Under the pieces are notes generated by a model. It was given only the letters and a program-made list of their open reading frames with translations, was not told where the DNA came from and did not search any database. DNA of 64,000 nucleotides. Source: Lates calcarifer (Eukaryota > Chordata > Actinopteri > Centropomidae). Made by a program: the position numbers and the translations under genes. Of the stretch, positions 50,098-62,126 are shown in pieces (the stretch's first letter is position 1; each line of letters starts with the position of its first letter). The DNA lies in NCBI RefSeq assembly GCF_001640805.2, contig NC_066844.1:1038428-1102427 (forward strand), written 5' to 3'.

Positions 50098-50098
<1 letters not shown>

Positions 50099-50220
50099 AG
50101 GCTCACTGCTTTACATGATGCTAAACAGCGTTGTTATCCTGAGGCCTGCAGGAAGTCTCTGAGAATCCCTGAGCTGCTGCTGCACATCCACCACAAACAG
50201 CAGCACCTCCCTCTCACCTC

Positions 50221-50243
50221 CTTTTCTCTCCCTCTCTCTCTCC

Positions 50244-50314
<71 letters not shown>
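50221..50314 (+). repeat. (CT)n tract
   Basis: About 94 bp of CT with CCCT breaks; opposed to the GA tracts about 400-600 bp upstream. Confidence 0.95.
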
Positions 50315-50316
<2 letters not shown>

Positions 50317-51479
50317 GGTTTCACTGTTTGACTCATCTTCTCTGCTGTTCAGGTAGGAAGCTCTGTTTCACCCCACCTCAGTGCATCATCCACTCTTGCA
50401 TCTGTTTTTAGCCACTGCTGTGTGTGGTTCTATGGATGGAAACGTCCGTCAGTTTGCTGGTGTTAAATCCTTGGATTATCCTGTGACTTCTGTTGTTTTA
50501 CTTTGCTTTATGACCCAAACATTAGCATGCCACCTGACACTTAAAAAATCTGATTTTTTCTCTCATAAGCACAAATCTAAACAAATAGTCCTGACGTGGA
50601 TCACGTGGACTTTTCCTTTAAAGAGCTGTGAGCTGTAGGATATTAGCTCACATTAGCATATTAGCGCCTCCATGTCCCTGCTGCCTCTTCCCGTCTCATT
50701 CTTCATGGCTTCCACGAGTCTCGCTGTCTATCTTAAATCTCTCATCCATGTCCCCGGCGCTCCTCCTCGCCTTATCCTTCCCCCATCCTTGACGCTATCT
50801 GACTGGCCAATGATAGTGCTGATTGAATATAGATGGGCCTTCAGCTGCTTCCACATACAATACAAACTGCATCCCTCCGTCTGTCCTCAGATATGCTTCA
50901 CCCTCTGTCTCTTCGTCTAAAACACCTGATATTCACCCTCTCCCTCCATCCTATGCTTTATCTTCTCCCCTTCACTTTAATGTTCATCTGTTTGTGTGTG
51001 AGGTTTTTTTAAAGATGGCACAAGTGCAGTGCAGCCTCCTGCTCTCATATGAAAACACGGTGTAAGTCTGTATCAGGTTTTAATTGACTGATTATCATCA
51101 AAGAGGTGTTTTTGCACTTCATATATAAAATGCATAAAGGCTGAAGATGTTGATGTGAACCAGAAACCGAGTCTAGACGGGGACTTAGAGAAATTACCTA
51201 CCTCAGTTTATTTTTTTAACAAGAGCAAAGTTTCATATTTTTCTGCTTTTGTATTGTAAGACTCTTCTGCAGAGTAATTTTCTCTTTTCATAACAACAGA
51301 CATTTTCTTTGTTCTGTCAGAGACGAAGAAGCCGTAATATTACAACCACCATTTAATGGTTCCTCCTCTAACCCTCGCAGTCATTGTTAACGACATGCAA
51401 CTGCTGCTGTGTTTCTGTCAGCTCTCTGAGCCCGCTGCTCTCTCCCATGTTTTCATTTGCAACAGTTTAGAGAGGTTTC

Positions 51480-51800
51480 AGGTTTGACTTCTCGTGGCAT
51501 TTACCTAAATCCCTTTACAGCGGCGCATTAACTAACATTTAGCACAGAGGTGAAAAATAAAATCTGCTGATAAATATCAGCTCAGCGAGGCTGCAGAACG
51601 CGGCGGCGACGCTCGCTGTCTCGGTCTATTTGACTGTGATAAATTTAGCAGACGGGGGACGTCTTTAGCCCGGGCCCTGGTACCTTTAAAACCCTGCCAG
51701 TGAGTTGGAGGTCACATTGCTCAGTCCGTAGGGCTATCAGCCGTGGCCTGCTATTATCATAGAGATAAAGAATGGAGCCTCGCAGCTGAGACATCTGCAG
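51480..51800 (+). promoter_or_regulatory. Candidate conserved block in the putative dag1 first intron
   Basis: Repeat-free and moderately GC-rich, with TGACTGTGATAAATTTAGCA, CATAGAGATAAAGAATGG (GATA cores) and GCATTAACTAAC. Texture only. Confidence 0.25.
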
Positions 51801-54110
51801 TGACCGTGGAGGGACTTAGAGGTGGAGGCGGAGGGGGGAGGGAGGGGAGGTGGAGAAGGTAGATTGGAGATACTGAGTGGCTGAATGAGCGGCTGGCTGC
51901 AGTGAATTATGTGCTTTGTGTGTTAAAGCAAGAAAAAAAACTTTACTGACTGACTTCTGGCAGAGAAAGTGAAATACTGTGGGAGTGAACGACTTGCTGC
52001 CTGGCTGCTGTATCACTGACTGTACAACTGAGTGACTCAGTAAATGTGTAACTGCCTAACACACTGATTGAGTGAATAAGGTGCTCACATGCTGACAGAC
52101 TGACTGGCTTACTGTGAGAATGATACGTTTCCCAGCTGACTGGATGAATAAATAAATGCTGGTATTGATCACTGACCTGTTGACAGCCGCTGTTTGGCAG
52201 CAAGATGGAGGCCGACTGTCTCTGGGCTGCTTAACCCAGAGCCACAGAGTGACGCATCAGAACAATCAGAGCCCACTAAATAATGGCTCCTCATCATCTG
52301 TCTCCAGAACCTGAGTCTGAGCATCCTCCTGTTTCTAACTGTTCAGGATCACAGCGATGCAGTGAGAGGCGGAGACGCTGACGATAACTCGGCAACTTTA
52401 CTGGAGCAAGTTGACCAAAATATCAACAGATGTTGCCTTACAAAACTGTTGTAACCCACATTATATTCACTGTTTACAGCCACCAGAGCATTACTGCGGA
52501 TGAACTGTAGTTCCTGACCATTGTTGCATGTTTTTAGACAGAATGTCTCATCAGCATGGTTCTTATACTCCTGATATTCACCATGTGTTGAGGACCTGGG
52601 GATGTGCAGACAGTCTAACACAGATGGCACAGGAGTCACTCAACTACCTGAAAATCATAATGTGAGGAGTCTGACTAATCCAGGTTGTAACTGTGTAAAT
52701 ACAGACATGTAAATATATCTAGAAATGATAGGCAGGCTGGTTTCCTGCAGGTATATATGAGCTGGCTGTCTGCTCCTGGTTGTGTATTTATAACTCAGTG
52801 GTGTAAGCCAGATAGGACAGACACGGAGATGAGAATTGATGACCTGCATCAACGGGGGATGGAAGGAGATGGCTATCACTGCAAACTCATCACACACACA
52901 TTCATAGTGAAGGGACGCGCAGCAGCAACGCGCATACGTCCTCACAGGAGCTGTAGCTGCAGGTCGTTGTGGTATCCAGGTCACTGCGGTACGTGTAGAC
53001 GTGAGGTTCAGTACGAGGACTGTACCTGCACACGGCTGACCCAGATTAGTCCTGTTTATCTTAGAGGAGGAGACGAGATGTGTTTACGCTGTGGCAGGGG
53101 AATCAAACTCACAACACCTGAGGGCTCGTGGAGGAGATTCCAGCTGCTGTTTGGGGGTTTGAAACCCACAGAACATCGACAGAGTCTCACAGATGAGATT
53201 TTTTTCCTGTCTGATGTGTTTAACTGCTCTTACAGTCACATCTGTGGCGGTGGCGTCTCAGTGTGTTGATTTGCACTTTTTGACTCGTGCGCTGTCTGTA
53301 TCAAAGCGACTTGCTGAATTTTAGGGCCAGCAAGTGACAGCTGTGTCACAGTGTTGACGAGGCTGCACCAGCTCCCATCTGTTTGCTAAAGAGCGCAGTG
53401 ATCGGTCAGATGAACTGTGCATTAAACCTGATCATAAAGGAGAGAGAGCGTTCACATCTCCAGACTCAGGCAGTTCCTCTCTCTCTCATTGAATTAACCT
53501 CATCCAACAGTTTGGGCGTGTAAAGTGAAAGTTAGTGAAAGCCTGTTAACTCACCCTGTTGTGTGGAATGAATTAATCTGACACATATAATGCAGGTTTT
53601 AAAATCAATACAACATTTTGGAGGAGAACTTGATAGTTCTCCTGCAGCAGAAGATGAAGCTGAGAGTCAAACTGTTTAATCTAAAATCAGACACCTCTCC
53701 CCATTTGTAAACACCCACGCTGACACCTCCTCTTCTAAAATGATTCATAATATAAAAATAAAGTGCATCAGCTCACTCATCTCACAAAAATAGCTGCGTG
53801 TTTGAGCCGAGAGTCGATTGAGTGAAGGTCGAACACAAAGAGAAGCACTTTATTAAATAAAGAATTATAAACTGAGATGAGTTTTAACGTGCTTCAACCT
53901 CCCACTGTATTTAAACCAACATCTAAAAATAGTCACTCTTAGGTTATTTACCTCAGTCAGAGCTGTCACAGGGAGGGAAAGCAGGGCACATGTGGAGGGA
54001 ATTGGATGGCACCTTGGAGGGAAAGTTCACGGATTGAAGCGCACCCTCGGATTAAAGGGCACAGATTAGCAAGTCTGCAGTGCTGTCTGAGGGGGTGAGG
54101 AGCTGCAGGG

Positions 54111-54113
<3 letters not shown>

Positions 54114-54149
<36 letters not shown>

Positions 54150-54307
54150 GGAGCATATAGAAGGTCTCGTGTTGCCCGGCTGTCATTTTCTGTCACACTA
54201 GCAACTGTCCCCAGCTGTCTATCCGACACACACACACACATGTGACCAGCTGCCCCCAGCTGTCACTGTATCTCAAGTCTTAGCTGGTGGTCCCAGTAGG
54301 ACGAGGG

Positions 54308-54353
<46 letters not shown>

Positions 54354-54491
54354 AAAACCTTGAACTATGAGAGCGACACATCCTCGATTAGTTTGGCATC
54401 TCACACACAGAGAAAACACACCTTCAGCAGTCTAATTGGAGAGAAATGTAATTACTGCTGCTACCTACACGTTCCTTAACAATAACTGTAC

Positions 54492-54535
<44 letters not shown>

Positions 54536-54685
54536 GTTTCCTCTCTCTCTCTGTTGTTTTGTCCCTCTCTCCTTCTCTCTCTGTTAATTCTTTCATGTTT
54601 CATTTCTGCAGCCGTTGCAGTGTTATAATTAGCCTACTGAGATGCGCAAAACATCGCGGCACTTTCCCCTTATGAGCTGTTAGCC

Positions 54686-54722
<37 letters not shown>
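54114..54722 (+). repeat. Cluster of five dinucleotide tracts
   Basis: (TG)n at 54114-54149, then (CA)n at 54226-54241, 54309-54351, 54494-54530 and 54688-54722. The last three are spaced 185 and 194 bp start to start, but the sequence between does not align as a tandem unit. Confidence 0.93.
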
Positions 54723-54725
<3 letters not shown>

Positions 54726-54840
54726 TCTCTCAAAAGCCTATGAGCCTTATAAGCGAGCGAGTGAAAGCGCTGATGCTTTCGACGCTCCAAAACACAACTC
54801 TAATCAAAGTGGACGTGTGTTTGGCTGCGTTCGCAAAAGA

Positions 54841-54859
54841 ACCACAATTCCCATGATCC
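54841..54859 (+). promoter_or_regulatory. ZNF143/THAP11-type motif
   Basis: ACCACAATTCCCATGATCC closely matches the vertebrate SBS motif ACTACAATTCCCAGAATGC. Similar words are at 25583-25601 (- strand), 35448-35464 (- strand) and 14066-14079. Confidence 0.35.
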
Positions 54860-56952
54860 TGCCCCGCTGGTTTCAGTTCTATTTTTTTGCTTCGCCTCAA
54901 ATTAAATCCTCATTTCGAGGAACTTAAAGCACGCTGAGCCCTGTGGGGCACAGAGAGGCTTTGTAAACGCATTACGCCGACAGGAGGAACGACACTATAG
55001 GAAACTAAAACCTACACATCGATACGAACAATATTTTCAAACAGCAGGAAGTAGAGCTGTTCCTTTCATCTCAGTGAAGTTCACCTTTGGGTTTGATTTG
55101 TTTTCTAATATCACAGATGAAACAACAAAGTGGAGGATTTTTTGAACGTTCACGAGCTGGTGGATGATCCTTTTGTGGAAAGACAATCCTGTTTTGGATG
55201 AAAGGATTATTTGACAGATAAGCATCTTGTTTTTGCAGATAATAAATGGCGTCCCGGTCGCTGCAGGTCGTCTGTGTAACTCTAGAACACAAGCATTCCC
55301 CTGTTGTGTTTTTGGGAACGTTGGGAGGTCCGGAAAAGCCGCCCCACCTACGGCACGTCAGGTCACCGTCTCCCTGTTGTGTCTCTGTACATCTGGAGTT
55401 CAAAATGGCGTCTGCGCCTGAACGACGTGCCCTTCACTCCCTAGATGAAGGTTTGATGCATTCTTCTCCAGATGTGAAGCTTTTATTCTTCAGGTGCAGA
55501 AAAAACACTTCAATGATTTTTTGTCGTTCAGCTTCCACTAAAACACATGAGCTGCACATCAGTCTCCCGTCAGGTCGCCGTTCCCTTTTACAGGCTCAGA
55601 TTTCTTATACATATGAATATACATCTGTGCCTCGCGTCATCCCAGTGTGATCGGACATCTGCGTGTCCCAGAATGGATGCTACACCCTCATGTGTGGTGT
55701 TAGTTTCAGGGGAGATCGTATTTACATCAGAGCCCCAAACAGCCGCCCCACCCAGGAGTCTGCTCTGAGGTGATGTTGGTGTTTTCTTGTCCTTTTTTTC
55801 CCGCCGCTCCACGGCTTTTCCCAGAACGCCCTGTGTTTTATGAGGCAGGTTCACATCTGCTTCCAACTGTCTGTCACACGCAGATTTTCAGAAACTCCAG
55901 TATCAAAGCTGCGGCGCCGGAGGAGTGGCCGGAACTTTCCGCCGGGAGCTGTTATTTCTGTCGGCTGGATCTGTCGTTGTTGTTCTCGTAATTTCTCTGA
56001 ATTTCTTTTTTTCTTTTTCACCTCTGTAACATCCGAGTTTGTTGTTCTCCCGACGCCCACTGCTCTGCTCTTTTGTTCTGCTCACATCTCTTCTGTTTGT
56101 GTCCTGAGTCGACCTTTTATTTCATTTGTTTTTGTTCCTCTGTAGAATTAATAAGTGATTAGTAATGAATTCAAAGCCTCAGAGGATCAGTGAGTGGATC
56201 AGTTAATTAATGATCATTTCTGTCGTATTCTCTTGTTTTTTTCCTCGTTTCCTCGGTGAACACGGTCTCTGCTTCTCTGGGTCGTTGGGAGTGTTTCAGA
56301 CTGAGCCGGTTCAGTATTGGCATGACACACAGCCTTCTCCTCGCCGCCGTATGTTCACACATATGGCCAATGCTCTCGCCTTGGTAGCAGCGAACAGTGT
56401 CCCAGCCCTGGACTTGGACGGTGGCTGTGCTCTGTGACTGATGCAGTTCTGGGTCTGTGTTGTATTATTCTGTCGCTGGGTCCAGCCGAGCTAATTACAA
56501 ACGTAATTATGAGACGAATCTGAATCCATCTAAAATAAGTTTATTTGAGAGTCAACCTGAGTTCAGTCACTGAGGGTCACAGTCGAACAGTTTTGTTCTC
56601 GTGCTGCAGCTTTGAAATTCATCCATAAGTATCCAACAATGAGGTCTACACCATCACAAAGACTGGCTCTGTCTCTCTCTCCCACACACACTATAAAAGA
56701 ACAATGCTGACTTCTTATATCCTCACACCGCAACGCTAATCTCGCTCTCCTATTTACACACTGGGAATCAGTGTGGATGAGAGAGCCGGCTAAAGACCTA
56801 AAATGTGCCTAATCTCCGTGCTAAATATCTAAATCTTATTGTAAAGGTAAACCGTACTGTAATCCCAGTTTTGCTCAATGGCTGCGGCGTGTCGCGGCGA
56901 GGGAACTCACGAAAAAAATCGAATCTGTAGAGTTTGGTTGAGGATGCAGATT

Positions 56953-56953
<1 letters not shown>

Positions 56954-56999
<46 letters not shown>
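56954..56999 (+). repeat. (TG)n microsatellite
   Basis: Pure TG tract of about 46 bp, 240 bp upstream of the kB-like cluster. Confidence 0.96.
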
Positions 57000-57238
57000 T
57001 AGTATTTGTGTCCTGCCTGGCGTCAGTGTCACCTGTCAGTCTGGGACCTTCCTCGGGAATGTGACCGTTTTAGAAACTCTCTCTCTCTCTCACTTCCTCC
57101 TGCTTCTCGGGCCTCTCTCGGCCACGTCTGAGCCAGTGATGGAGGCATCAGCTGTGACCGAGAGGGGAGGAAGGAAGACGGGAGTAACACAACTTTAAAG
57201 TGCTAATGTTTCGCCCCGTCTCTCTGACTGGCTACCAC

Positions 57239-57304
57239 GGGGAAATTCCTCTCGTCTAATTGGCCGCTGAGCCTGACGGGGGGAATTCCAAAGAAGGAAT
57301 TTCC
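57239..57304 (+). promoter_or_regulatory. Cluster of three NF-kB-like sites
   Basis: GGGAAATTCC (57240-57249) and GGGGAATTCC (57280-57289) both fit GGGRNNYYCC. GGAATTTCC (57296-57304) fits the shorter c-Rel-type site. The three lie within 65 bp, with an inverted CCAAT (ATTGG, 57259-57263) between. Motif matches are direct; function is inferred. Confidence 0.45.
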
Positions 57305-57745
57305 TCTGGGTTTTAAACAGGCGCTGTTTCACTGTGCTACTTGTGTATTTGTGTGTGAAAGGGGTAATAAAGGTAGCAACTGTAGTGTTTTATTATTCTA
57401 CTATTTAATAACAGATATGAAAACACAGGTTCAGATCAGATCTCTGATCAGTTTCTCTCTCACTGTAAAAAGTGTGAAAACAAACAAACAAAAGCAGTTC
57501 ACATTTCAATGTATTTTTTCAGACTTTAATGTTTACAGCAAATTCATAAATGACTATGAATCTGAAGGAGAAACAAAAGTTACTGTTGGAGCTGCAGCTA
57601 ATGATTATTAGGTTCGTTAAGTTTATAGTGTGTCTGTCAGTGTGTTAGCATGTTAGCAGCTGCCTGAGCTGTTGGACTTTTCTCTGTTTACCTTCTGTTG
57701 AGGAAATGTAAAATCCTCCCAGTGTACTCAGCGTATTAAGTCAGG

Positions 57746-57748
<3 letters not shown>

Positions 57749-57776
<28 letters not shown>

Positions 57777-57891
57777 AGAGATACCTGAATTCCCTCCTAC
57801 CTTTTGCTCCCGTGGGAAAGAATCAAAGCCTCTCTAGATATTTTACCTTTGGTGTTTCCAAACCTCCCTCCTCCTCCTCCTCCTCCTCCTC
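57749..57891 (+). repeat. (TG)n 57749-57777 and (CCT)n 57866-57891
   Basis: A dinucleotide and a trinucleotide tract about 90 bp apart. Confidence 0.94.
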
Positions 57892-60123
57892 GTGTCCCCG
57901 TCCTCAGCTCCATCGCCTCCTTTTCATCAGACCCCAGTGGCAGCATTAAAGTCTCTCTCAAGTCTCCTGATACCGCCCAGGATGTCTCCTTTACCCCCCC
58001 TCCCCAAACAAAAAGGGAAGAGGGGCAGAGACTGCACCACCTTGGTGAAGCGTCAGATCGTCCAGGCAACAGTCCAAAACCCAGAGTCCTGAATTTACAC
58101 TGAGAGGAAACAGAGAAAAGCAACGAATCCTCTCTGAAGGTTCCAGAAAACGTTTGGCTTTTTCTCCAGAAATGATTTAACGATGAATCAACTGATTAAT
58201 TTTCAGGATAAATGATTAATGAAGTCGTTGTTTTACTGTCAGGCTGCAGGTGGAATGATTATTGTTTTTATCTCCAGAGATTTATTTGTGACCGTGGCAC
58301 AGATTATTACCTCAGGATGAAAAGGGTGTGGTTACACCGTCGCCAATTAGCGTGAAGACGTTTGGCAGGCTGCAAGTGCTCGTGGGTAACGAGGCATAAA
58401 ACACACTCCAGCTATCTTTGGACACGAGGCAGTTTGAGGATCAGTGTTCACCCTGTTATTAACACAGAAGAGGAAACACATCTGCACTTGGCTAACTGTA
58501 GTTTTCACTGAGCAGTTTTCACATTGTGTCCTGTAACTGAAAACAAAGCATCCGCTCTCAAACCACTCCTTCTCCTCTTTTAGCCTCGCGTCTCATCCTC
58601 AAATCCCTCTCCCCTCTGCTCTTTTACCCTCCCACCACCCATCACGTCTCCTCTGCCCTCTCCCCCATTTCCCCGTCCAAGTCCATTCAATGCCCCGCAG
58701 AGGAAGAGAGGCAGGAAAAGCATGCCAGTGTCCGGTTAACTGTTTATTTATAAAGATGTCCTCGCAACCTGAGAGTGGGTGGGGGGAGCAGGGGGGAGGT
58801 GTCATGTCTGGATATTTATTTTTATCACTGAGCAGCAGCTCCTGGAGAAAATCTAATGTTCAGGTTAACAGCATTTACTGTTCCAACCCTGAAGACACAG
58901 GGAAGGAAAACGCTCGTCATGTTTTTGGAGAGAGATTTTCTTTTATCTCGTGTTAATGTGTGAACCAGTGGTTTTCACGTGTTAAGACAAAAACTAAATA
59001 ATTGTGGGAACATGTAAAGAACACCAGCAGATAACAGTCTGGGATTTGATGTGACCACACGTTCCCCACTCGTCTGCCGTCATTACACTCCCATTACTTT
59101 TGAGTCGTTTTGCACGGCGTTCCCTCGTTTCTTTAGCGGCACAGCTGCTGTGGTTTTAGAGAAAATAAATTAACCTCCACGAAAATCATCAGCTTACATA
59201 AAAACACAGTGGAAAACAAGACTTTAGCCCAGAATTCACTTCAGAATTTATAAAACCGTCGGTGTCAAAGTGTCGAGGAGTGACTTCATTTTCTATTCAG
59301 CTACTTTAAAGCCCTGTGTTATTAGTCTGATTAGTCCCCTCAGTTATTATCATAAATATTATTATTAACATGCAGACAAATGACCAGAAAATCACATCAG
59401 CACAGAGCTCTGTTTCAGTCGCTCAGTGCGTCCCAGCCCTGAAAATAGCCCAAACATGATCAACATGTGGGACAGTCTTCGGGACGCTCGTCCCCCCGAC
59501 GCCATCAGTCTCACCACTTACTGGTTAGTAATTGCAGGGCAGCTGACCAATGGGAAGAGAGTCGCACAGACATCGTTAAGTGCCTGCTCAGAACAAAGGT
59601 GTCGCCATGGCGCCCAGCGAACTAGTTTCAGCTGACACACACCCCCATAAACAGGGCGATGTTAGCGGACAGCATCTCTTTGATGTTTTTGGGCCAATCA
59701 GGAGGCTCGTTGAGCAGCGGCAGGTTTTCTCTGTCTGACTGTTTCCTGTTTGTCTAAAATGTTAAACTGTGATGTTCAGAAACAGGAAGCTGTCATCGTC
59801 TCCACCCATCCTAAATGTCCTCGTCCTCCTCCCTCAACAATCTCTCCATCTGTGTCAGAGTGATCAGTGCTGCGAGGAGGAGGAGGATGGGGGAGGATGG
59901 GGGAGGAGGGGGGAGACGGTGTCGAAGGTGTCGAGGTAATGACAGCTCTCTGTCCCGTCTCTCTTTACTCCTCCGTCTGTGTGTGTCCCTCATTCTCTGC
60001 ACTGACAGAGCTTCTTTATCCGGCAGCTCCGCGGGCCCTTTCATAGCGACACTCCTCCGCCATCGTCAGCCCTATTGTCACACAGTGAATAGACAGGCTG
60101 TGTTTTTGATAGGTGAGTGAGTG

Positions 60124-60154
60124 CGAGGAGGAGGAGGAGGAGGAGGAGGAGGAG
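60124..60154 (+). repeat. (GAG)n trinucleotide tract
   Basis: About ten GAG units. It yields poly-Arg, poly-Gly and poly-Glu chance frames. Confidence 0.95.
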
Positions 60155-60970
60155 AGTGGGGGAAAATGGCCTTGAAGGTTTTGGAGATTGGAGAAGGTGT
60201 GACGTACCTGAAGCCTCTGGAGGGAGGGAGGAGAGTACAGGAAGAAGTGCTGGAGAAAAGAAAGCTGCACGAGGTAGAGAAGACAAAAAGAAAAACTTGG
60301 AGACATCCTGAGACCAAGAGAGACGATGAAAGAATGAGTGAAAGCATTGAAAAGAATGAGAAACAGATGACAGACTGAACACCAGTGAGAAAGCAATAAG
60401 GGGAAAGGGGAAATAGGAGGGATGTTGCCCGTGGCAATGCAGTTGAAGGGAGTCGACATGAAAGGGATGGAGTTTATCCCTGGCAGCCATCTTGGACTAC
60501 TTTTCAGAGGGCTCAGTAAAAGTTTAACGCTGTAAATAGTGTGCAGAACACTGTAACTGAAAACTAAAATTCAAAGAGGAAGAATCTTGACTTTCACAAA
60601 GCCAGAAAGGTGAGGATGTTGTAGAGCGAGTGAACCAGAGCGGTTTCACTTCCTGAAGTTGACTCTCTGGATGAAAGGCAGCAGCAGCTGATTAAAAACA
60701 AAGTTTCGTCCAAAGGTGATGCACGGCAAGGGCGAGGCAGCAACAACAAAGAGTCTTTTTAGTTGGTCAAAAGCTGCCTGGGAGGCCGCGTGTTGTTGTT
60801 GCCAGGGAATTCCTGCACTGATTTCACTTTCTCCAGCGGGCGTCTGCCACGGGGCAAAATGGAGTCACAGCGGGGGTCTCTCTCTCTCTTTCCCTCTCTT
60901 CCTTTTTTCTCATTCTCTCTCACTCTGCTGCCTGTCTATCGCTTTCTCTCTAACGAAGGTCCTCAGGGGC

Positions 60971-61009
<39 letters not shown>
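60971..61009 (+). repeat. (CA)n microsatellite
   Basis: Pure AC tract of about 39 bp. Confidence 0.95.
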
Positions 61010-61012
<3 letters not shown>

Positions 61013-61437
61013 TGTGCAGGAGGGATCCTCTCTGAATAACAAACCTCTGAGTTCAGGCCTCTACAATGGACACAGACTCACACAGGAGCTGCACATCAGC
61101 ACATGCTCTCTCTCTCTCTTCTCTCACCCTCTCCTCACCCTCCTCCCCCACACACACACCTACAAACACACACACACACACCCTGAGTTTGACCTCTCTC
61201 ACAATAGAGAAAGCATGCATTCATTAAGGCTTTTGACTGGTCCGGTATTGTTGGCTAATCCAAGGTCCCACCGTATATCACCTTCACCCCATCCACCCCC
61301 ACCCCCTCCTCCATCCATCTTATTCTCTCTCTCTCTCCATCACATCTCTTTCACTCTCTCTGTCTCTCTCTCACTCTTTCATCCCATGGTCTGAAGTCAG
61401 TGAATAACCCACTGAGCAGTTTTAAAAAAGAAAAGAC

Positions 61438-61438
<1 letters not shown>

Positions 61439-61488
<50 letters not shown>

Positions 61489-61544
61489 GTTGTAAGAACT
61501 AATCAGATTACTCCACAGCATTGATAATATTACCCCCCCCCCCC
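61439..61544 (+). repeat. (GA)n 61439-61485 and a 12-C run 61533-61544
   Basis: A 47-bp GA tract and a C homopolymer lie 240-350 bp upstream of the dag1 exon acceptor. Confidence 0.95.
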
Positions 61545-61784
61545 AGCCCTCCCCCCTCTGTGATGGATTTCTATCGACAATGAGATTTGTGTGGCACGAA
61601 TCAGTTTAAGGGGCTGAACTTATCAAGAGGATTGACTTTTGATTCAGTGCGAGCAGCTTTAAGTCGAGGTGTCTAAGTTGTGATGAGACTCAGTATCAGG
61701 TGGTTAGAGGCTGAAATGTTTCCCAGCTCCCCCCCTCCTCTAACCAGTCTTCTGTCTTTCTCCCTCTCGTCTGTCTCTCCACAG

Positions 61785-62126
61785 ATCTCAAAGGTGCTCG
61801 GCACAATGGGACTCCTAAACCTCTGAGGGGCGAGCACAAAAGGCCGAGGGGAAGAGGCAGAATAAAGCCAAGGGAGGGGAGGAAAGAAGAGGACAAAAGA
61901 GGAGGAGGAGGAACAGAAGAAGGAGGGAAGATTCTTGCCCCGGCGCCAGGCGAGAAGCAGAGCTTGTGGGCGGAGAAGGAGAGGGAGGGAGGGAGATTTG
62001 AAAGGAAGGATTTGCTTTATCTGTCGGGGGTGCATGCTCCCCCCTAAGCCCCCCCCCTCCTCCTACTTGGACATCGTCCTCCTCCTTTTTTTTCTGCATC
62101 AGTGACGGGTCGACAAAAGGCAAAGA
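61785..62126 (+). other. dag1: dag1 5' UTR part of the first coding exon, with splice acceptor
   Basis: The exon begins after a pyrimidine tract (about 61749-61780) ending in CCACAG, a strong vertebrate acceptor, with AG at 61783-61784. The 342 nt before the start codon are purine-rich (GGA/AGA runs at 61840-62000) and then switch to a C-rich stretch (62037-62060). Two upstream ORFs lie inside: 61806-61826 (6 codons) and 62034-62105 (23 codons), both ending before the main ATG. The acceptor implies at least one non-coding exon further upstream. The acceptor is read directly; attachment to dag1 follows from continuity with the coding part. Confidence 0.8.

Larger units (their letters stand above)
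40485..61784 (+). other. Putative dag1 first intron (about 21 kb)
   Basis: If the CpG-rich region is the dag1 promoter, this whole interval is intronic. It holds at least 25 microsatellite tracts, one SINE (42.3 kb), the candidate blocks listed above, a forkhead-type TGTTTAC at 47739-47745, and no recognisable exon. Stretches 42.6-44.9, 47.4-49.2, 50.4-51.4, 51.8-54.1, 54.8-56.9 and 57.9-60.1 kb show only unique or low-complexity DNA. Frames at 52757-53269 and 55246-55650 have no known domain. Confidence 0.45.

Noticed and set aside
53085..53125. tRNA-like GAGTTTGATTCCCC on the - strand
   Set aside because: Only a box-B-like word; no box A or cloverleaf pairing found.
52757..53269. 170-codon open frame with several Cys pairs
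   Set aside because: CxxC-like spacing looked zinc-finger-like, but His/Cys order fits no finger class and the region looks like ordinary intron. A translated search would settle it.
55246..55650. 134-codon open frame beginning after a TTTTTGCAG acceptor-like site
   Set aside because: Product has no recognisable domain and no good donor follows in frame.
58964..58985. CCAGTGGTTTTCACGTG, similar to a hAT inverted repeat
   Set aside because: Match is short and imperfect and has no partner end.
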